DNA of 64,000 bases from CAVONB01 sp963697205. Lineage in GTDB: Bacteria > Pseudomonadota > Alphaproteobacteria > Rhizobiales > Hyphomicrobiaceae. Below the pieces are notes generated by a model. That model was not told the DNA's origin and searched no databases. It was given only the letters and a program-made list of their open reading frames with translations. The DNA lies in contig CAVONB010000007.1 of NCBI GenBank assembly GCA_963697205.1, positions 62,001 to 126,000 of the forward strand, read 5' to 3'. A program made the position numbers and the translations under genes. Shown here piece by piece: positions 33,102-41,291 of the stretch. Numbering within the stretch: position 1 is the first letter of the stretch; each line of letters begins with the position of its first letter.

Positions 33102-33380
33102 GGTGGCTATTTCCTTGAACTCTTGACGCGACTGACGAGACGCAAACGACTGGCCGTGAGGACAGCACGGGGCTGGTTAAGATCCGGTTTGCGTACGTGC
33201 CGGGCCGGGGCATTGGATACGCGCTGAGGCGCTCACGATCGCGCGAGGCGTCGTCAACGCGGCGTCGCGGGGTGTTGTTTCGCATGTGTTCGGGGTGAGG
33301 GTTATCTTTGCGGCTATCGGCAACCCGCGCTGCGGGTCAAGGACGGGTGACACGTCCGCCACAGAGATCGGAGATGAGCC

Positions 33381-33515
33381 ATGAAGACAGCACTGCAATC
33401 GGCCACTCTGGCGCTGCTCGTCGGCGTCATGGTGGCCACGACGGGCGCGGTTTCCGCGCAAGCGAGCGACTTCGCCCGTGACTTTTTCTGGGGTCAGACG
33501 CTCGATCGGGACTGA
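33381..33515 (+). CDS. 44-residue secreted peptide
   Basis: ATG at 33381 with GGAGATGAGCC upstream as ribosome site; stop TGA at 33513. The sequence MKTALQSATLALLVGVMVAT is a textbook signal peptide, with an Ala-x-Ala-like site VSAQA. The predicted mature piece is only about 18 residues, ending FARDFFWGQTLDRD. Too short to match a family by eye. The clean ribosome site, signal peptide and lack of overlap with another gene support expression. Its stop is 11 bases from the convergent modC stop. Confidence 0.55.
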   Translation: MKTALQSATLALLVGVMVATTGAVSAQASDFARDFFWGQTLDRD

Positions 33516-33526
33516 GTGCGGCGCGA

Positions 33527-34711
33527 TCAGCCGGTGGGGTGGGCCGGTTCGGCAAATACATGGATGCCGGCGGCGAGGAGCGATACGCGTGCTTGGACAC
33601 CGGGGGCGAGGCCGTTGCGGCGTGCGGCGTGCGCCTCGATCGTGAAATTGAGCATGGCATCGGGCAGACCGGCGACGGCCAGCGTGACGAGTGCGCGCTC
33701 GCCGAGAAACGTCACCTCGCGCACGATGCCGTCGACCGGGTTTTCGCGCTCTCCGTGCGAGGGCCGGCCGCGCCGATGCAGCACGACATGATCTCGCGCG
33801 ATCATCCAGGCCACCTGCCGCCCCTCGGCGGCTGGTGGCGCTTCGGCTGCCTCGATGGCATGCGGCCCCCAGGACAGGACCGTGCGGCCCGTCGCGCTGA
33901 GTGCGAGACGGCCGTCGAAGATGTTGGTCTGGCCGAGGAGGCGGGCGACCGCGGGCGTGGCGGGTTGAAGGCGGATCAGATCGGGTGCAGCTGTCTGTAG
34001 TACACGGCCGTGATGCAGGACCGCGATACGGTCGGCTAGCGAAAGGGCTTCGTCGACGTCGTGGGTGACGAGCACGATGGGAATGGACAGGCGCGCGCGC
34101 AGGGCGACCAGTTCGCGCTGGAGCTTCTCGCGCGTCATCTGGTCGACGGCGGAGAACGGCTCGTCGAGGAGGAGTACGCGCGGCTCGCGTGCGAGCGCGC
34201 GGGCGAGTGCGACGCGCTGGCCCTGGCCGCCCGACAGTTGCCATGGCTTGCGATCTTCGAGGCCTTCCAGATTGACGAGGCGCAGGAGGTCACGGGCGCG
34301 GGCGTGGGGGTCGGCAGGTGTCGCTTCGTTCAGCGCTAGTGCGACGTTGGCGATGGCGGAGAGGTGGGGAAACAGCGCGTAGTCCTGGAAGACGAAGCCG
34401 ACGCGGCGGCGCTGCGGGGGAATGGCGATGCCTTGGCCGGTGTCGAGCCACGTCTCGCCCGCGCAGACGATGCGCCCGCTTCTCGGCATCAGCAGTCCGG
34501 CGATGGTTCGCAGGATTGAGGTCTTGCCGCTTCCGGAGGGGCCCACGAGGGCGAGCAATTCACCGGCGCCGCACGACAGCATCGCATCGAGGGGAATGGG
34601 GGCCGGCTGGCGGATCTCGACCTGTAAGGCGGGCGGGCGCATGGGGGCATCGACCGGGGCCTGCCGGTTTGCAGCGTCGTGCGCGCTGGCGATGTCGTCG
34701 TCGGGCGTCAT
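33527..34711 (-). CDS. modC: molybdate ABC transporter ATP-binding protein
   Basis: 394 residues from the ATG at 34711, placed after the modB stop. Walker A GPSGSGKTS, Q-loop VFQDYALFPHLS, signature LSGGQGQRVALARAL, Walker B VLLLDEPFSAVD and the switch His in LVTHDVDEAL are all present. A C-terminal MOP/TOBE-like domain (about 310-394, with GIVREVTFLGERALVTLAVAG) is typical of ModC. It powers molybdate uptake with ModA and ModB. The start begins 9 bases after modB. Confidence 0.93.
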   Translation of the reverse strand: MTPDDDIASAHDAANRQAPVDAPMRPPALQVEIRQPAPIPLDAMLSCGAGELLALVGPSGSGKTSILRTIAGLLMPRSGRIVCAGETWLDTGQGIAIPPQRRRVGFVFQDYALFPHLSAIANVALALNEATPADPHARARDLLRLVNLEGLEDRKPWQLSGGQGQRVALARALAREPRVLLLDEPFSAVDQMTREKLQRELVALRARLSIPIVLVTHDVDEALSLADRIAVLHHGRVLQTAAPDLIRLQPATPAVARLLGQTNIFDGRLALSATGRTVLSWGPHAIEAAEAPPAAEGRQVAWMIARDHVVLHRRGRPSHGERENPVDGIVREVTFLGERALVTLAVAGLPDAMLNFTIEAHAARRNGLAPGVQARVSLLAAGIHVFAEPAHPTG

Positions 34712-34719
34712 CGGTCGGG

Positions 34720-35385
34720 CTAACGGGTGTTGCCTTTGCGTCGTGTGGACAGGTGCACGACGGCGATGGCGATGAAGGAGAGGGCGAGCAAGGTTGCGGC
34801 CATGGCGGCGGCCTCGGCATTGCGGAAGGCCTGGACACGGTCGTAGAGCGCGATGGACAAGGTCTGTGTTTCGCCGGGGATGTTGCCGCCGATCATCAGG
34901 ATGACGCCGAACTCGCCCAGGGTGTGGGCGAACACCAGCGCCATGGACGACACGATGCCGGGCCAGGCGAGCGGCAGTTCGATGCGCCGGAACGTGGCCC
35001 ACGGACCCAGGCCGCTGACCCAGGCCGCTTCGCGGACGTTGGCGGGGATGGCTTCGAAGGCGCGCTGCATCGGCTGGATCGCGAAGGGCAGATTGACGAT
35101 CACGGAGGCAAACAGCAGGCCGGCGAAGGTGAACGCGAGCTGGACGCCGGACAGGGCTTCGAACAGGCGGCCACCGACCGTCAGGGGGCCGAAGCCGACG
35201 AGCAGGTAATAGCCGAGCACCGTCGGCGGCAGCACCAGTGGCAGCATCAGCGCCGCCTCGATACCGCTACGCCCGCGCACGCGGCTCCAGGCGAGCCAGC
35301 GCCCGACGATCAGCCCGACGGGCAGCAGGACGAGGCACGTCGCCAGCGCGAGGCGCATCGACAGGCTGAAAGCGGTCCAGTCCAT
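34720..35385 (-). CDS. modB: molybdate ABC transporter permease
   Basis: 221 residues with about five membrane helices. It begins LSMRLALATCLVLLPVGLIVG and contains LMLPLVLPPTVLGYYLLV near the N-terminal third. The EAA loop contact for ModC is EAAWVSGLGPWATFRRIELPLAWPG. HTLGEFGVILMIGGNIPGET is the ModB hallmark. It is co-directional with modA, with only a short gap bearing a 13-base tandem repeat. Confidence 0.95.
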   Translation of the reverse strand: MDWTAFSLSMRLALATCLVLLPVGLIVGRWLAWSRVRGRSGIEAALMLPLVLPPTVLGYYLLVGFGPLTVGGRLFEALSGVQLAFTFAGLLFASVIVNLPFAIQPMQRAFEAIPANVREAAWVSGLGPWATFRRIELPLAWPGIVSSMALVFAHTLGEFGVILMIGGNIPGETQTLSIALYDRVQAFRNAEAAAMAATLLALSFIAIAVVHLSTRRKGNTR

Positions 35386-35390
35386 GGCTT

Positions 35391-35429
35391 CTCTCAGGGG
35401 CTCCTCTCGGGGGCTCCTCTCAGGCGGGG
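35391..35429. repeat. three imperfect 13-base tandem repeats between modA and modB
   Basis: CTCTCAGGGGCTC, CTCTCGGGGGCTC and CTCTCAGGCGGGG lie head to tail just before the modB start codon at 35385. Read on the minus strand, they offer repeated GAGAGGAG ribosome-site-like sequences, so copy number changes could alter modB translation. Confidence 0.6.
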
Positions 35430-35433
35430 CGGC

Positions 35434-36261
35434 TCACGGCGTGCCGAAGCCGTGGCGGGTCAGTGTGGCACGCGCGTCGGGTGTGCGCAGATGCGCGTAG
35501 AAGGCCCGCGCGGCTGCGCCTGCGCGCTTCAACAGTACCATGTCCTGGCGGATCGGCCGATGCCAGTCGTCAGGCACGGCCGCCGACTTCAGTCGCTCCC
35601 CCGTCGCGCCCGATTGGGCGAGCGATTGTGCGACGAGGCCGGCTTGCGCGGCGCCGCTGGCGACGAACTGTGCGGTCTGTCCGACGTTCTCCCCGATCAC
35701 GAGCCGGTTTGCGAGGCGGTCGAGGAGGCCCGCGTGCTGCAAGACTTCGCGCGCGGCGCGGCCATAGGGGGCAAGCTCGGGGTTCGCAATGGCGAAGCGG
35801 CGTACGGTGCCGGCGTCCAGCGCGGCCTTCAGCCCGTGCAACGCGGCATCGACGGTGACAGTCGATGCGGGGCCCGCGACGAGTGCGAGGCGACCGACGG
35901 CGAAGGGGACGGGTGGGCCATCGGCGAGTCCGGCAGCGGCGATGCGAGCCGGTGTCTCGTCGTCGGCGGCGAGGAAGATCTCGAACGGCGCGCCCTGCTC
36001 GATCTGTCGCACGAGGGTGCCGGTGGCGCCGTAGGTGATGCGAATGGCGGGCCGGCCGGCGTCCTGCCGGGTGTAGCCGGCGGCGATCTCGTCGAGGGCG
36101 AAGCGCAGGCTCGCGGCGGCGGCGATCAGGGGGCTCGGCGTTTCGGCACGCGCGCCGACGGCCAGACCGGCGAGCGCCAGGAGTGCTGCGCCCAGCGTGC
36201 GCAGCGCGTGCTTCGTGATCCGGGGCCGGAGGTTTGGAAGACGGATGGCAGGGCTAGGCAT
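35434..36261 (-). CDS. modA: molybdate-binding periplasmic protein
   Basis: 275 residues. The signal region ends near VGARAE. The ModA pattern begins with SPLIAAAASLRFALDEIAAGY, contains ITYGATGTLVRQIEQGAPFEIFLAADDETPARI and ends with LRTPDARATLTRHGFGTP. It binds molybdate or tungstate in the periplasm and delivers it to ModBC. It is the first gene after the ModE-type operator. Confidence 0.93.
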   Translation of the reverse strand: MPSPAIRLPNLRPRITKHALRTLGAALLALAGLAVGARAETPSPLIAAAASLRFALDEIAAGYTRQDAGRPAIRITYGATGTLVRQIEQGAPFEIFLAADDETPARIAAAGLADGPPVPFAVGRLALVAGPASTVTVDAALHGLKAALDAGTVRRFAIANPELAPYGRAAREVLQHAGLLDRLANRLVIGENVGQTAQFVASGAAQAGLVAQSLAQSGATGERLKSAAVPDDWHRPIRQDMVLLKRAGAAARAFYAHLRTPDARATLTRHGFGTP

Positions 36262-36339
36262 GAGGCCGGGGCTTCAGGATTACAGCGGGTCGATGCGCCA
36301 CGTCCGGGCACGCTAGTGTGGCTATGTCGGCGAGTCGAG

Positions 36340-36363
36340 CGTTATTCCTATCCGGCTATAACG
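36340..36363. promoter_or_regulatory. candidate ModE operator upstream of modA
   Basis: CGTTAT and ATAACG are arranged as an inverted repeat with a 12-base spacer, the half-site form known for ModE boxes (CGTTATAT...). It lies 79 bases upstream of the modA start and overlaps the modE stop codon (36356-36358). It would let ModE repress modABC from inside the end of its own gene. Confidence 0.65.
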
Positions 36364-36712
36364 AGAGTTTGCCGCGCAGCGCGTCGAGGTCGGCGGTCAG
36401 CGTGCGCTGAGCCCGTGCCTCCATGCGCCGATAGCAGTCCAGCACATCGTCGCCCATCGGGGTCAGGCTCGCGCCGCCGCCGCCGCTGCCGCCGGTGGCG
36501 GCTGCAACCAGGGGCTCGGCGAACATGCCGTTCAGCGTCTCCACGAGCTGCCAGGCGCGCTTGTAGCTCATGCCGAGGCGCCGGCCCGCGGCCGAAATGG
36601 AGCCGGTCTCCTTGATTCCCTGCAGAATGTCGGCCTTGCCGGGACCCAATGCCACGCCGGGCGCGAGCACGAGGCGCAAGCGCACGCCGACCTTGAGATT
36701 TGCTGGCTTCAT
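36356..36712 (-). CDS. modE: ModE-type molybdenum-responsive regulator, DNA-binding domain only
   Basis: 118 residues: an N-terminal winged helix-turn-helix of the LysR/ModE type (KADILQGIKETGSISAAGRRLGMSYKRAWQLVETLN) and a short dimerisation tail with GGSGGGGASLTPMGDDVLDCYRRME. E. coli ModE is about 260 residues with two MOP domains that bind molybdate; these are absent. Short alphaproteobacterial ModE-like proteins exist. It is upstream of modA on the same strand and divergent from the alcohol dehydrogenase. How it senses molybdate without MOP domains is open. Confidence 0.88.
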   Translation of the reverse strand: MKPANLKVGVRLRLVLAPGVALGPGKADILQGIKETGSISAAGRRLGMSYKRAWQLVETLNGMFAEPLVAAATGGSGGGGASLTPMGDDVLDCYRRMEARAQRTLTADLDALRGKLSL

Positions 36713-36828
36713 GCTGGCTCGCCTGCCGCTGCGGCACCCTGGCGGCCTCCAATTGCCGGGGGCCGTCGTTTCGGCCTAACGTCGCCGAGGAGACCCCACG
36801 AAGACAAGAGCCCAGGGACCGAAGCGTC

Positions 36829-37953
36829 ATGAAAACCCGCGCCGCCGTCATTTATGAGATGGAAAAGCCGAGGCCTTATGCGACCTCCAAGCCGATGGTG
36901 ATCGAGGAACTCGATCTCGATCCGCCGGGCGAGGGCGAGGTGCTGCTGCGCATCCGGGCGGCGGGACTGTGCCATTCGGATCTGTCCACGATCAACGGCG
37001 ACCGGCCGCGCGAGATGCCGATGGTGCTCGGCCACGAAGCGGCGGGCGAGGTGCTGGAGTGCGGCCCGGGCGTGCGCGATCTCAAAGTCGGCGATCATGT
37101 CATCCTGGTGTTCGTGCCGAGCTGCGGGCATTGCCTGCCGTGCATGGAAGGCCGGCCGGCGCTGTGCGAGCCGGGGGCCAAGGCGAATGGTGCGGGGACG
37201 TTGATCTCGGGCGCGACGCGGCTCTCCAAGAACGGCAAGCGCGTGCTGCATCATGTCGGCGTATCGGCGTTCGCGGAGCACGCGGTCGTGTCGCAGAACT
37301 CGGTCGTCAGGATCGACAAGACTCTGCCGTTCGAGGAGGCGGCGCTGTTCGGCTGCGCCGTCATCACGGGCGCGGGCGCCGTCGTGAACACGGCGGCGGC
37401 GAAGCCCGGCACGACGGCGGCGATCGTCGGGCTCGGCGGCGTCGGCCTGATGGGCCTCTTAGCGGCGCGGCTTGCCGGTTGTCGGCAGATCATCGCGGTC
37501 GACGTGCTCGACGACAAGTTGAAGATGGCCAAGCAGCTCGGCGCAACGCACACCGTCAACGCAGCCGATCCCAACGCATTGGAGCAGATCCGCGACCTGA
37601 CGTCGGGCGGCGTCGACTACGGCTTCGAGTTCGCCTCGTCGGCCAAGGCGCTCGACCTCGCCTACAAGGCGACGCGGCGCGGCGGCACGACTGTGACGGC
37701 GAGCCTGCCGCATCCCACGCACACGGTTGCGATTCCGGTGACGCAGTTGACCGCCGAGGAGCGCACGCTCAAGGGCAGCTATGTCGGAAGCTGCGTGCCC
37801 GGCCGCGACATCCCCCGCTTCATTTCGCTCTATCAGCAGGGGCTCTTGCCGGTCGACCGGCTGATGAGCGACCGGATCACGCTGCGCGACATCAACGCTG
37901 GCTTCGACCGCCTCGCTGACGGCTCGACCGTGCGGCAGATCCTGGTGCCTTAG
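36829..37953 (+). CDS. zinc-dependent alcohol dehydrogenase (class III-like MDR)
   Basis: 374 residues from the ATG at 36829. Catalytic Zn ligands are in GLCHSDLSTINGDRP and GHEAAGEV. The structural Zn motif is PSCGHCLPCMEGRPALC. NAD binding is by AIVGLGGVGLMGLLAARLAG. The GTLISGATRLSKNGKRVLHHVGVSAFAEH segment is typical of formaldehyde/aryl/benzyl-type ADH. The substrate is uncertain. It starts a plus-strand run with an SDR, an oxygenase and a GFA-family protein, which suggests a shared degradative pathway. Confidence 0.9.
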   Translation: MKTRAAVIYEMEKPRPYATSKPMVIEELDLDPPGEGEVLLRIRAAGLCHSDLSTINGDRPREMPMVLGHEAAGEVLECGPGVRDLKVGDHVILVFVPSCGHCLPCMEGRPALCEPGAKANGAGTLISGATRLSKNGKRVLHHVGVSAFAEHAVVSQNSVVRIDKTLPFEEAALFGCAVITGAGAVVNTAAAKPGTTAAIVGLGGVGLMGLLAARLAGCRQIIAVDVLDDKLKMAKQLGATHTVNAADPNALEQIRDLTSGGVDYGFEFASSAKALDLAYKATRRGGTTVTASLPHPTHTVAIPVTQLTAEERTLKGSYVGSCVPGRDIPRFISLYQQGLLPVDRLMSDRITLRDINAGFDRLADGSTVRQILVP

Positions 37954-38062
37954 CTGCTGTCGATGCGAGAATGAAGATTAGCGTTGCCGAAATCGCGGAC
38001 CTCACCGGTGCTGCAAGCGGTTAGGCTCGAATAACAAGAAGCCGAACATTCCGGGAGGAAGC

Positions 38063-38824
38063 ATGGAGGCGTTGTCGTCGATCGAGGGGCAGGTCGCCGT
38101 CGTCACGGGCGGCACGGCCGGTATGGGCGAGGCGGCGTGTGTCCGCTTCGGCGCAGAAGGCGCCAAGGTCGCCGTGGTCGGACGTACGCCCGCCAAGGGT
38201 GAGGCGGTCGTCAATCGGATCACGGATGCGGGCGGCACGGCGATGTTCGTTCAGGCCGAGTGCGCGGACGAGGCGCAGGTGAAGGCCGGCGTGAAGAAGA
38301 TCCTCGACGCCTGGGCGCGCGCCGACATCCTCGTCAACACGGCGGGCGGCTACATCGATTCGCCTCCGATCGAGAAAGTCACGCACGAGGACATGATCGC
38401 GAACTTCAATTGGAACATCGCGGCGAAGTTCCTCATCACGCGCGAGCTGGTGCCGACGATGAAGGCCAATAAGTACGGCCGCATCGTCAACATCTCGTCG
38501 GTCGCCGGACGCACGGCGCGCGGCGGCGCGTCGATCGAGTACTCGACCAACGAGGCGGGTATCCTCGGCATGACGCGGCGGTTGGCGGTGGAGCTGGCGC
38601 CGTTCGGCATCACCGTCAACGCGATCGCGCCGGGGCTCGTGCTGACGCCGCGCGTGCAGCGCCATCCTCCGCATGTGCTCGCTGAGCGCGAGAAGCAGAT
38701 CCCGATCGGCCGCATGGGCAAGCCCGAAGAGCTTGCGCACGCGATCTGGTGGCTGTCGACGCCGGGGGCGGCCTTCACGACAGGTGCTGTGCTCGACGTC
38801 AACGGCGGCAACTGGACGGGTTGA
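38063..38824 (+). CDS. short-chain dehydrogenase/reductase, paralogue A
   Basis: 253 residues, classical SDR. The cofactor motif is VVTGGTAGMGEAA (TGxxxGxG). NTAGG follows. The catalytic tetrad is Ser in NISSVAG and Tyr/Lys displaced: the usual YxxxK appears as YSTNE here, with Glu in place of Lys. The end GAAFTTGAVLDVNGGNWTG is standard. The sister SDR at 41292-42065 has YSTME at the same place, so the loss of the Lys is shared. An active oxidoreductase without the Lys would be unusual. Confidence 0.88.
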   Translation: MEALSSIEGQVAVVTGGTAGMGEAACVRFGAEGAKVAVVGRTPAKGEAVVNRITDAGGTAMFVQAECADEAQVKAGVKKILDAWARADILVNTAGGYIDSPPIEKVTHEDMIANFNWNIAAKFLITRELVPTMKANKYGRIVNISSVAGRTARGGASIEYSTNEAGILGMTRRLAVELAPFGITVNAIAPGLVLTPRVQRHPPHVLAEREKQIPIGRMGKPEELAHAIWWLSTPGAAFTTGAVLDVNGGNWTG

Positions 38825-38968
38825 GGCGGCGCTGGCGGTCGGCGCGCGCAACGCGTGCGTCAGTGCCCACGGGAGAGCGCCTTCCGGTGCTCGGGGACCC
38901 GTCCCCTGGCCCTGCTGGCGGACACCCGCCAGATCGCCCATTTTTTCGATTTTCCATGGTGGTGAGCG

Positions 38969-39967
38969 ATGAGCCGAGCGAACGAAGTATCCCTGGCGAC
39001 GTCCGGTGAGGTGCCGGTGATCGACGTCGGTCCGATGCTGCGGGGAGAGGCCGGCGCGGTGGAGCGTGCGGCTGCAGCGTTTCATCGTGCGTGCACCCAG
39101 ATCGGCTTCTTCTTCATCGTCAATCACGGGCTCGACGAGGGGCTGGTCGCACGTTCGTTTGCGGCGTCTCGCGAATTGTTCGCGCTGCCGCAGGACGCGA
39201 AGATGCGCGTTGCGATGAACCCGCACCAGTGCGGTTTCCAGCCCTCCAAGGTGGCCGTCAATCGGACGGGGCTGGGTGATGGGTCGGTGGCCAAGGCGAA
39301 TGCCAACGAGGCCTTCAAGTATTCGCACGACGTAGCGCGGGATCATCCCGACTTTCGCGGGCCGCGACGCTTCGTCGGTCACAACCAGTGGCCGGTAGAA
39401 TTGTCGGACACCGCGCGGGTGGCGTTGCGCGACTATCTGGAAACTTTCGACGAGCTGGCCAAGCGTCTGCTGCCGATGGTGGCGGTGGCGCTCGGGCAGG
39501 AGGCGGGATATTTTGATGCGGCTTTCTCGGAGACAAGCTCGGTGGTGCGGCTCGCGTGGTATCCGGTGCTGCCGGTCGATGAGGACCAGTTCGGCAGCCG
39601 GCCTCATACCGACATGTCGTTCCTGACGTTCATTCCGCCCGCCACCGCGCCTGGGCTGCAGATCCTGCTCAACGACGGCACGTGGGTCGACCAGCCGGTC
39701 GTTCCCGGCGGCATCATCGTCAACACGGGTGTGGCGCTCAGGCGCTGGGCCAACGACCGGTTGATTGCTACGCCGCATCGCGTTCTCGCGTCCCGGCAAG
39801 GCGACCGCTACTCCAACATCTTCTTCTTCTATCCTTCGGTCGACGCGCTGATGACGCCGATTACGGCGCCGGGTGAGGCGCCGAAGCATTCAGCGATCAC
39901 GTTCGCCGAGCATCATGCGCAGTACGCGTCGGCGAATTTCACATACGCGGATCGCAAGACCGGGTGA
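38969..39967 (+). CDS. 2-oxoglutarate/Fe(II)-dependent dioxygenase (isopenicillin N synthase-like)
   Basis: 332 residues. An N-terminal DIOX_N domain (VPVIDVGPMLRGEAG, IGFFFIVNHGLDEGLV) precedes the double-stranded beta-helix with iron ligands His213 and Asp215 (SRPHTDMSFLTF) and His270 (LIATPHRVLA). The 2OG-binding RxS is Arg280/Ser282 (RYSNIFFFYPS). It should hydroxylate, desaturate or cyclise a small molecule. It is followed 3 bases later by the GFA-family gene, so the two are co-translated. Confidence 0.93.
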   Translation: MSRANEVSLATSGEVPVIDVGPMLRGEAGAVERAAAAFHRACTQIGFFFIVNHGLDEGLVARSFAASRELFALPQDAKMRVAMNPHQCGFQPSKVAVNRTGLGDGSVAKANANEAFKYSHDVARDHPDFRGPRRFVGHNQWPVELSDTARVALRDYLETFDELAKRLLPMVAVALGQEAGYFDAAFSETSSVVRLAWYPVLPVDEDQFGSRPHTDMSFLTFIPPATAPGLQILLNDGTWVDQPVVPGGIIVNTGVALRRWANDRLIATPHRVLASRQGDRYSNIFFFYPSVDALMTPITAPGEAPKHSAITFAEHHAQYASANFTYADRKTG

Positions 39968-39970
39968 GCG

Positions 39971-40396
39971 ATGTCACACGCCAGAACCGCACGATGCTGT
40001 TGTGGGGCCCTCCAAGTGCACGCAAGCGGCGATCCGCCACTCGTCGTGGCGTGCCATTGTGAGGATTGCCAGCGGCGGACCGGGTCGCCGTTCGGCGTTG
40101 GCGCCTATTTCGAGCGGACACAGGTCCGCCCGGAGGGGCCGAGCCGCGTCTACGAGCGAACGGTCGGGGAAGGACGTGCGCTGCGGTTCCACTTCTGCCC
40201 GACGTGCGGCAGCACGGTGTATTGGGAATTGGACATGCGCCCGGATCATGTCGGCGTGGCCGTCGGCGCGTTCTGCGATCCGGGCTTCCCCGCGCCGCAG
40301 CGCGCGGTGTGGGACTGCCGGCGGCATGCGTGGGTCGATCTGGGCGCCGATCTGCCGACCTATAGCGAAGGCGTGCCGCGGCCGCCGCGGGGGTGA
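39971..40396 (+). CDS. GFA-family (glutathione-dependent formaldehyde-activating enzyme-like) protein
   Basis: 141 residues with the Zn-binding cysteine pattern of the family: CCCGALQV (9-16), ACHCEDCQRRTGS near 28-40 and FCPTCGSTVYWE near 75-86. Family members include Gfa and mostly uncharacterised proteins. In a row with an alcohol dehydrogenase it could act in formaldehyde or thiol-adduct handling, but most GFA relatives have other, unknown roles. Its stop is 7 bases from the stop of a convergent gene. Confidence 0.9.
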   Translation: MSHARTARCCCGALQVHASGDPPLVVACHCEDCQRRTGSPFGVGAYFERTQVRPEGPSRVYERTVGEGRALRFHFCPTCGSTVYWELDMRPDHVGVAVGAFCDPGFPAPQRAVWDCRRHAWVDLGADLPTYSEGVPRPPRG

Positions 40397-40403
40397 GGTC
40401 AGT

Positions 40404-40757
40404 TCACAGTCTTGGAATGCGCACGGCGATGGCGGCGCTTGCGATCACGGCGGGGTCGTTGTGCTCGGGGTCGGCGATGTCGAGGCCACCCTTGACTGCC
40501 CTGACCGTGACGGTCCCCACGGGCAGCGAGGCCCGCACCTTGTCGATGTCGACGCGCTCGGGCTGCTGCACGCCGATGGTCACCTCGACGTCGATCGTCT
40601 TCTTGTCGATACCGAGCGTGCGGATGAAGCTCAGCGACGAGTGATGCAGCGCATCCTGCACGGCGCGCAGTGCGGCCTTGGTGTAGTCGGCGCCGTGCAA
40701 GTCGTTGCCGGAGCCCAGCTCCAGGATGACGCGGGTCTTGGGTGCGGTGGCGGTCAT
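40404..40757 (-). CDS. Lin0512-family protein, copy 1
   Basis: 117 residues. The family pattern is RVILELGSGNDLHGADYTKAA, then VQDALHHSSLSFIRTLG, IDVEVTIGVQQPERVD and TVRAVKGGLDIADPEHND. It shares layout with the upstream gene (LEIGMGTDIRGTDPTKAA...), so the two are tandem paralogues; copies in pairs probably make a heteromer. The family is widespread but without an established function to my knowledge. It begins 12 bases after copy 2. Confidence 0.82.
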   Translation of the reverse strand: MTATAPKTRVILELGSGNDLHGADYTKAALRAVQDALHHSSLSFIRTLGIDKKTIDVEVTIGVQQPERVDIDKVRASLPVGTVTVRAVKGGLDIADPEHNDPAVIASAAIAVRIPRL

Positions 40758-40769
40758 GCGCGGGCTCCT

Positions 40770-41111
40770 TCAGGCGATGTCGAGGCTGACGATGGCGCAG
40801 GCGTTGGCGATCATCGTGCCGTCGGTGCCTTCGTCGTTGGGGATTTCGAGCCCGCCTTCGACGACGGTCACGGTGCCGCGACCGTAAGGCAGAACGGCGA
40901 GGACCTGGTTCTTGTCGACCAGCTCGGGGCGCGGCACGCCGATGTGCACGTCGACGAGCATGGCGTCGAGCGGCTGGCCGAGCGCGTTTGCGATGGAGAG
41001 CGAGTTGTGCCAGAGCGCGTCGCGCAGTGCCCGGCAGGCGGCCTTGGTGGGGTCCGTGCCGCGGATGTCGGTGCCCATGCCGATCTCGAGCACCATGCGC
41101 TTTTTGGTCAT
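40770..41111 (-). CDS. Lin0512-family protein, copy 2
   Basis: 113 residues from the ATG at 41111. It contains MVLEIGMGTDIRGTDPTKAA, LRDALWHNSLSIANALG, VDVHIGVPRPELVD and TVTVVEGGLEIPNDEGTDG. It is the upstream partner of copy 1 in a two-gene unit, transcribed away from the divergent SDR at 41292. No catalytic residues are known to me. The conserved acidic and His positions in GTD..GTDPTK and DALWHNSLS may bind a ligand. Confidence 0.82.
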   Translation of the reverse strand: MTKKRMVLEIGMGTDIRGTDPTKAACRALRDALWHNSLSIANALGQPLDAMLVDVHIGVPRPELVDKNQVLAVLPYGRGTVTVVEGGLEIPNDEGTDGTMIANACAIVSLDIA

Positions 41112-41291
41112 GTCGCGTGTCACCTCCCTGGGACTGAGCCGAGCGGGGGAGGCTAGCACCGAAGCCCACCGGACGGCAGTCCATTGCGGGTCATCTGATG
41201 CAGAACTGGTCCGCGGCCTGTGTGGTGGCACGTCGCGTGACGATCGCCTACGCTGGCAGCGCTCAGCTACAGGGATAGCGGAAGGGTTTGC

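Noticed and set aside
34318..36615. A 765-codon plus-strand frame across modCBA
   Set aside because: Pure shadow of the molybdate transporter genes, rich in Arg/Gly/Asp without any motif.
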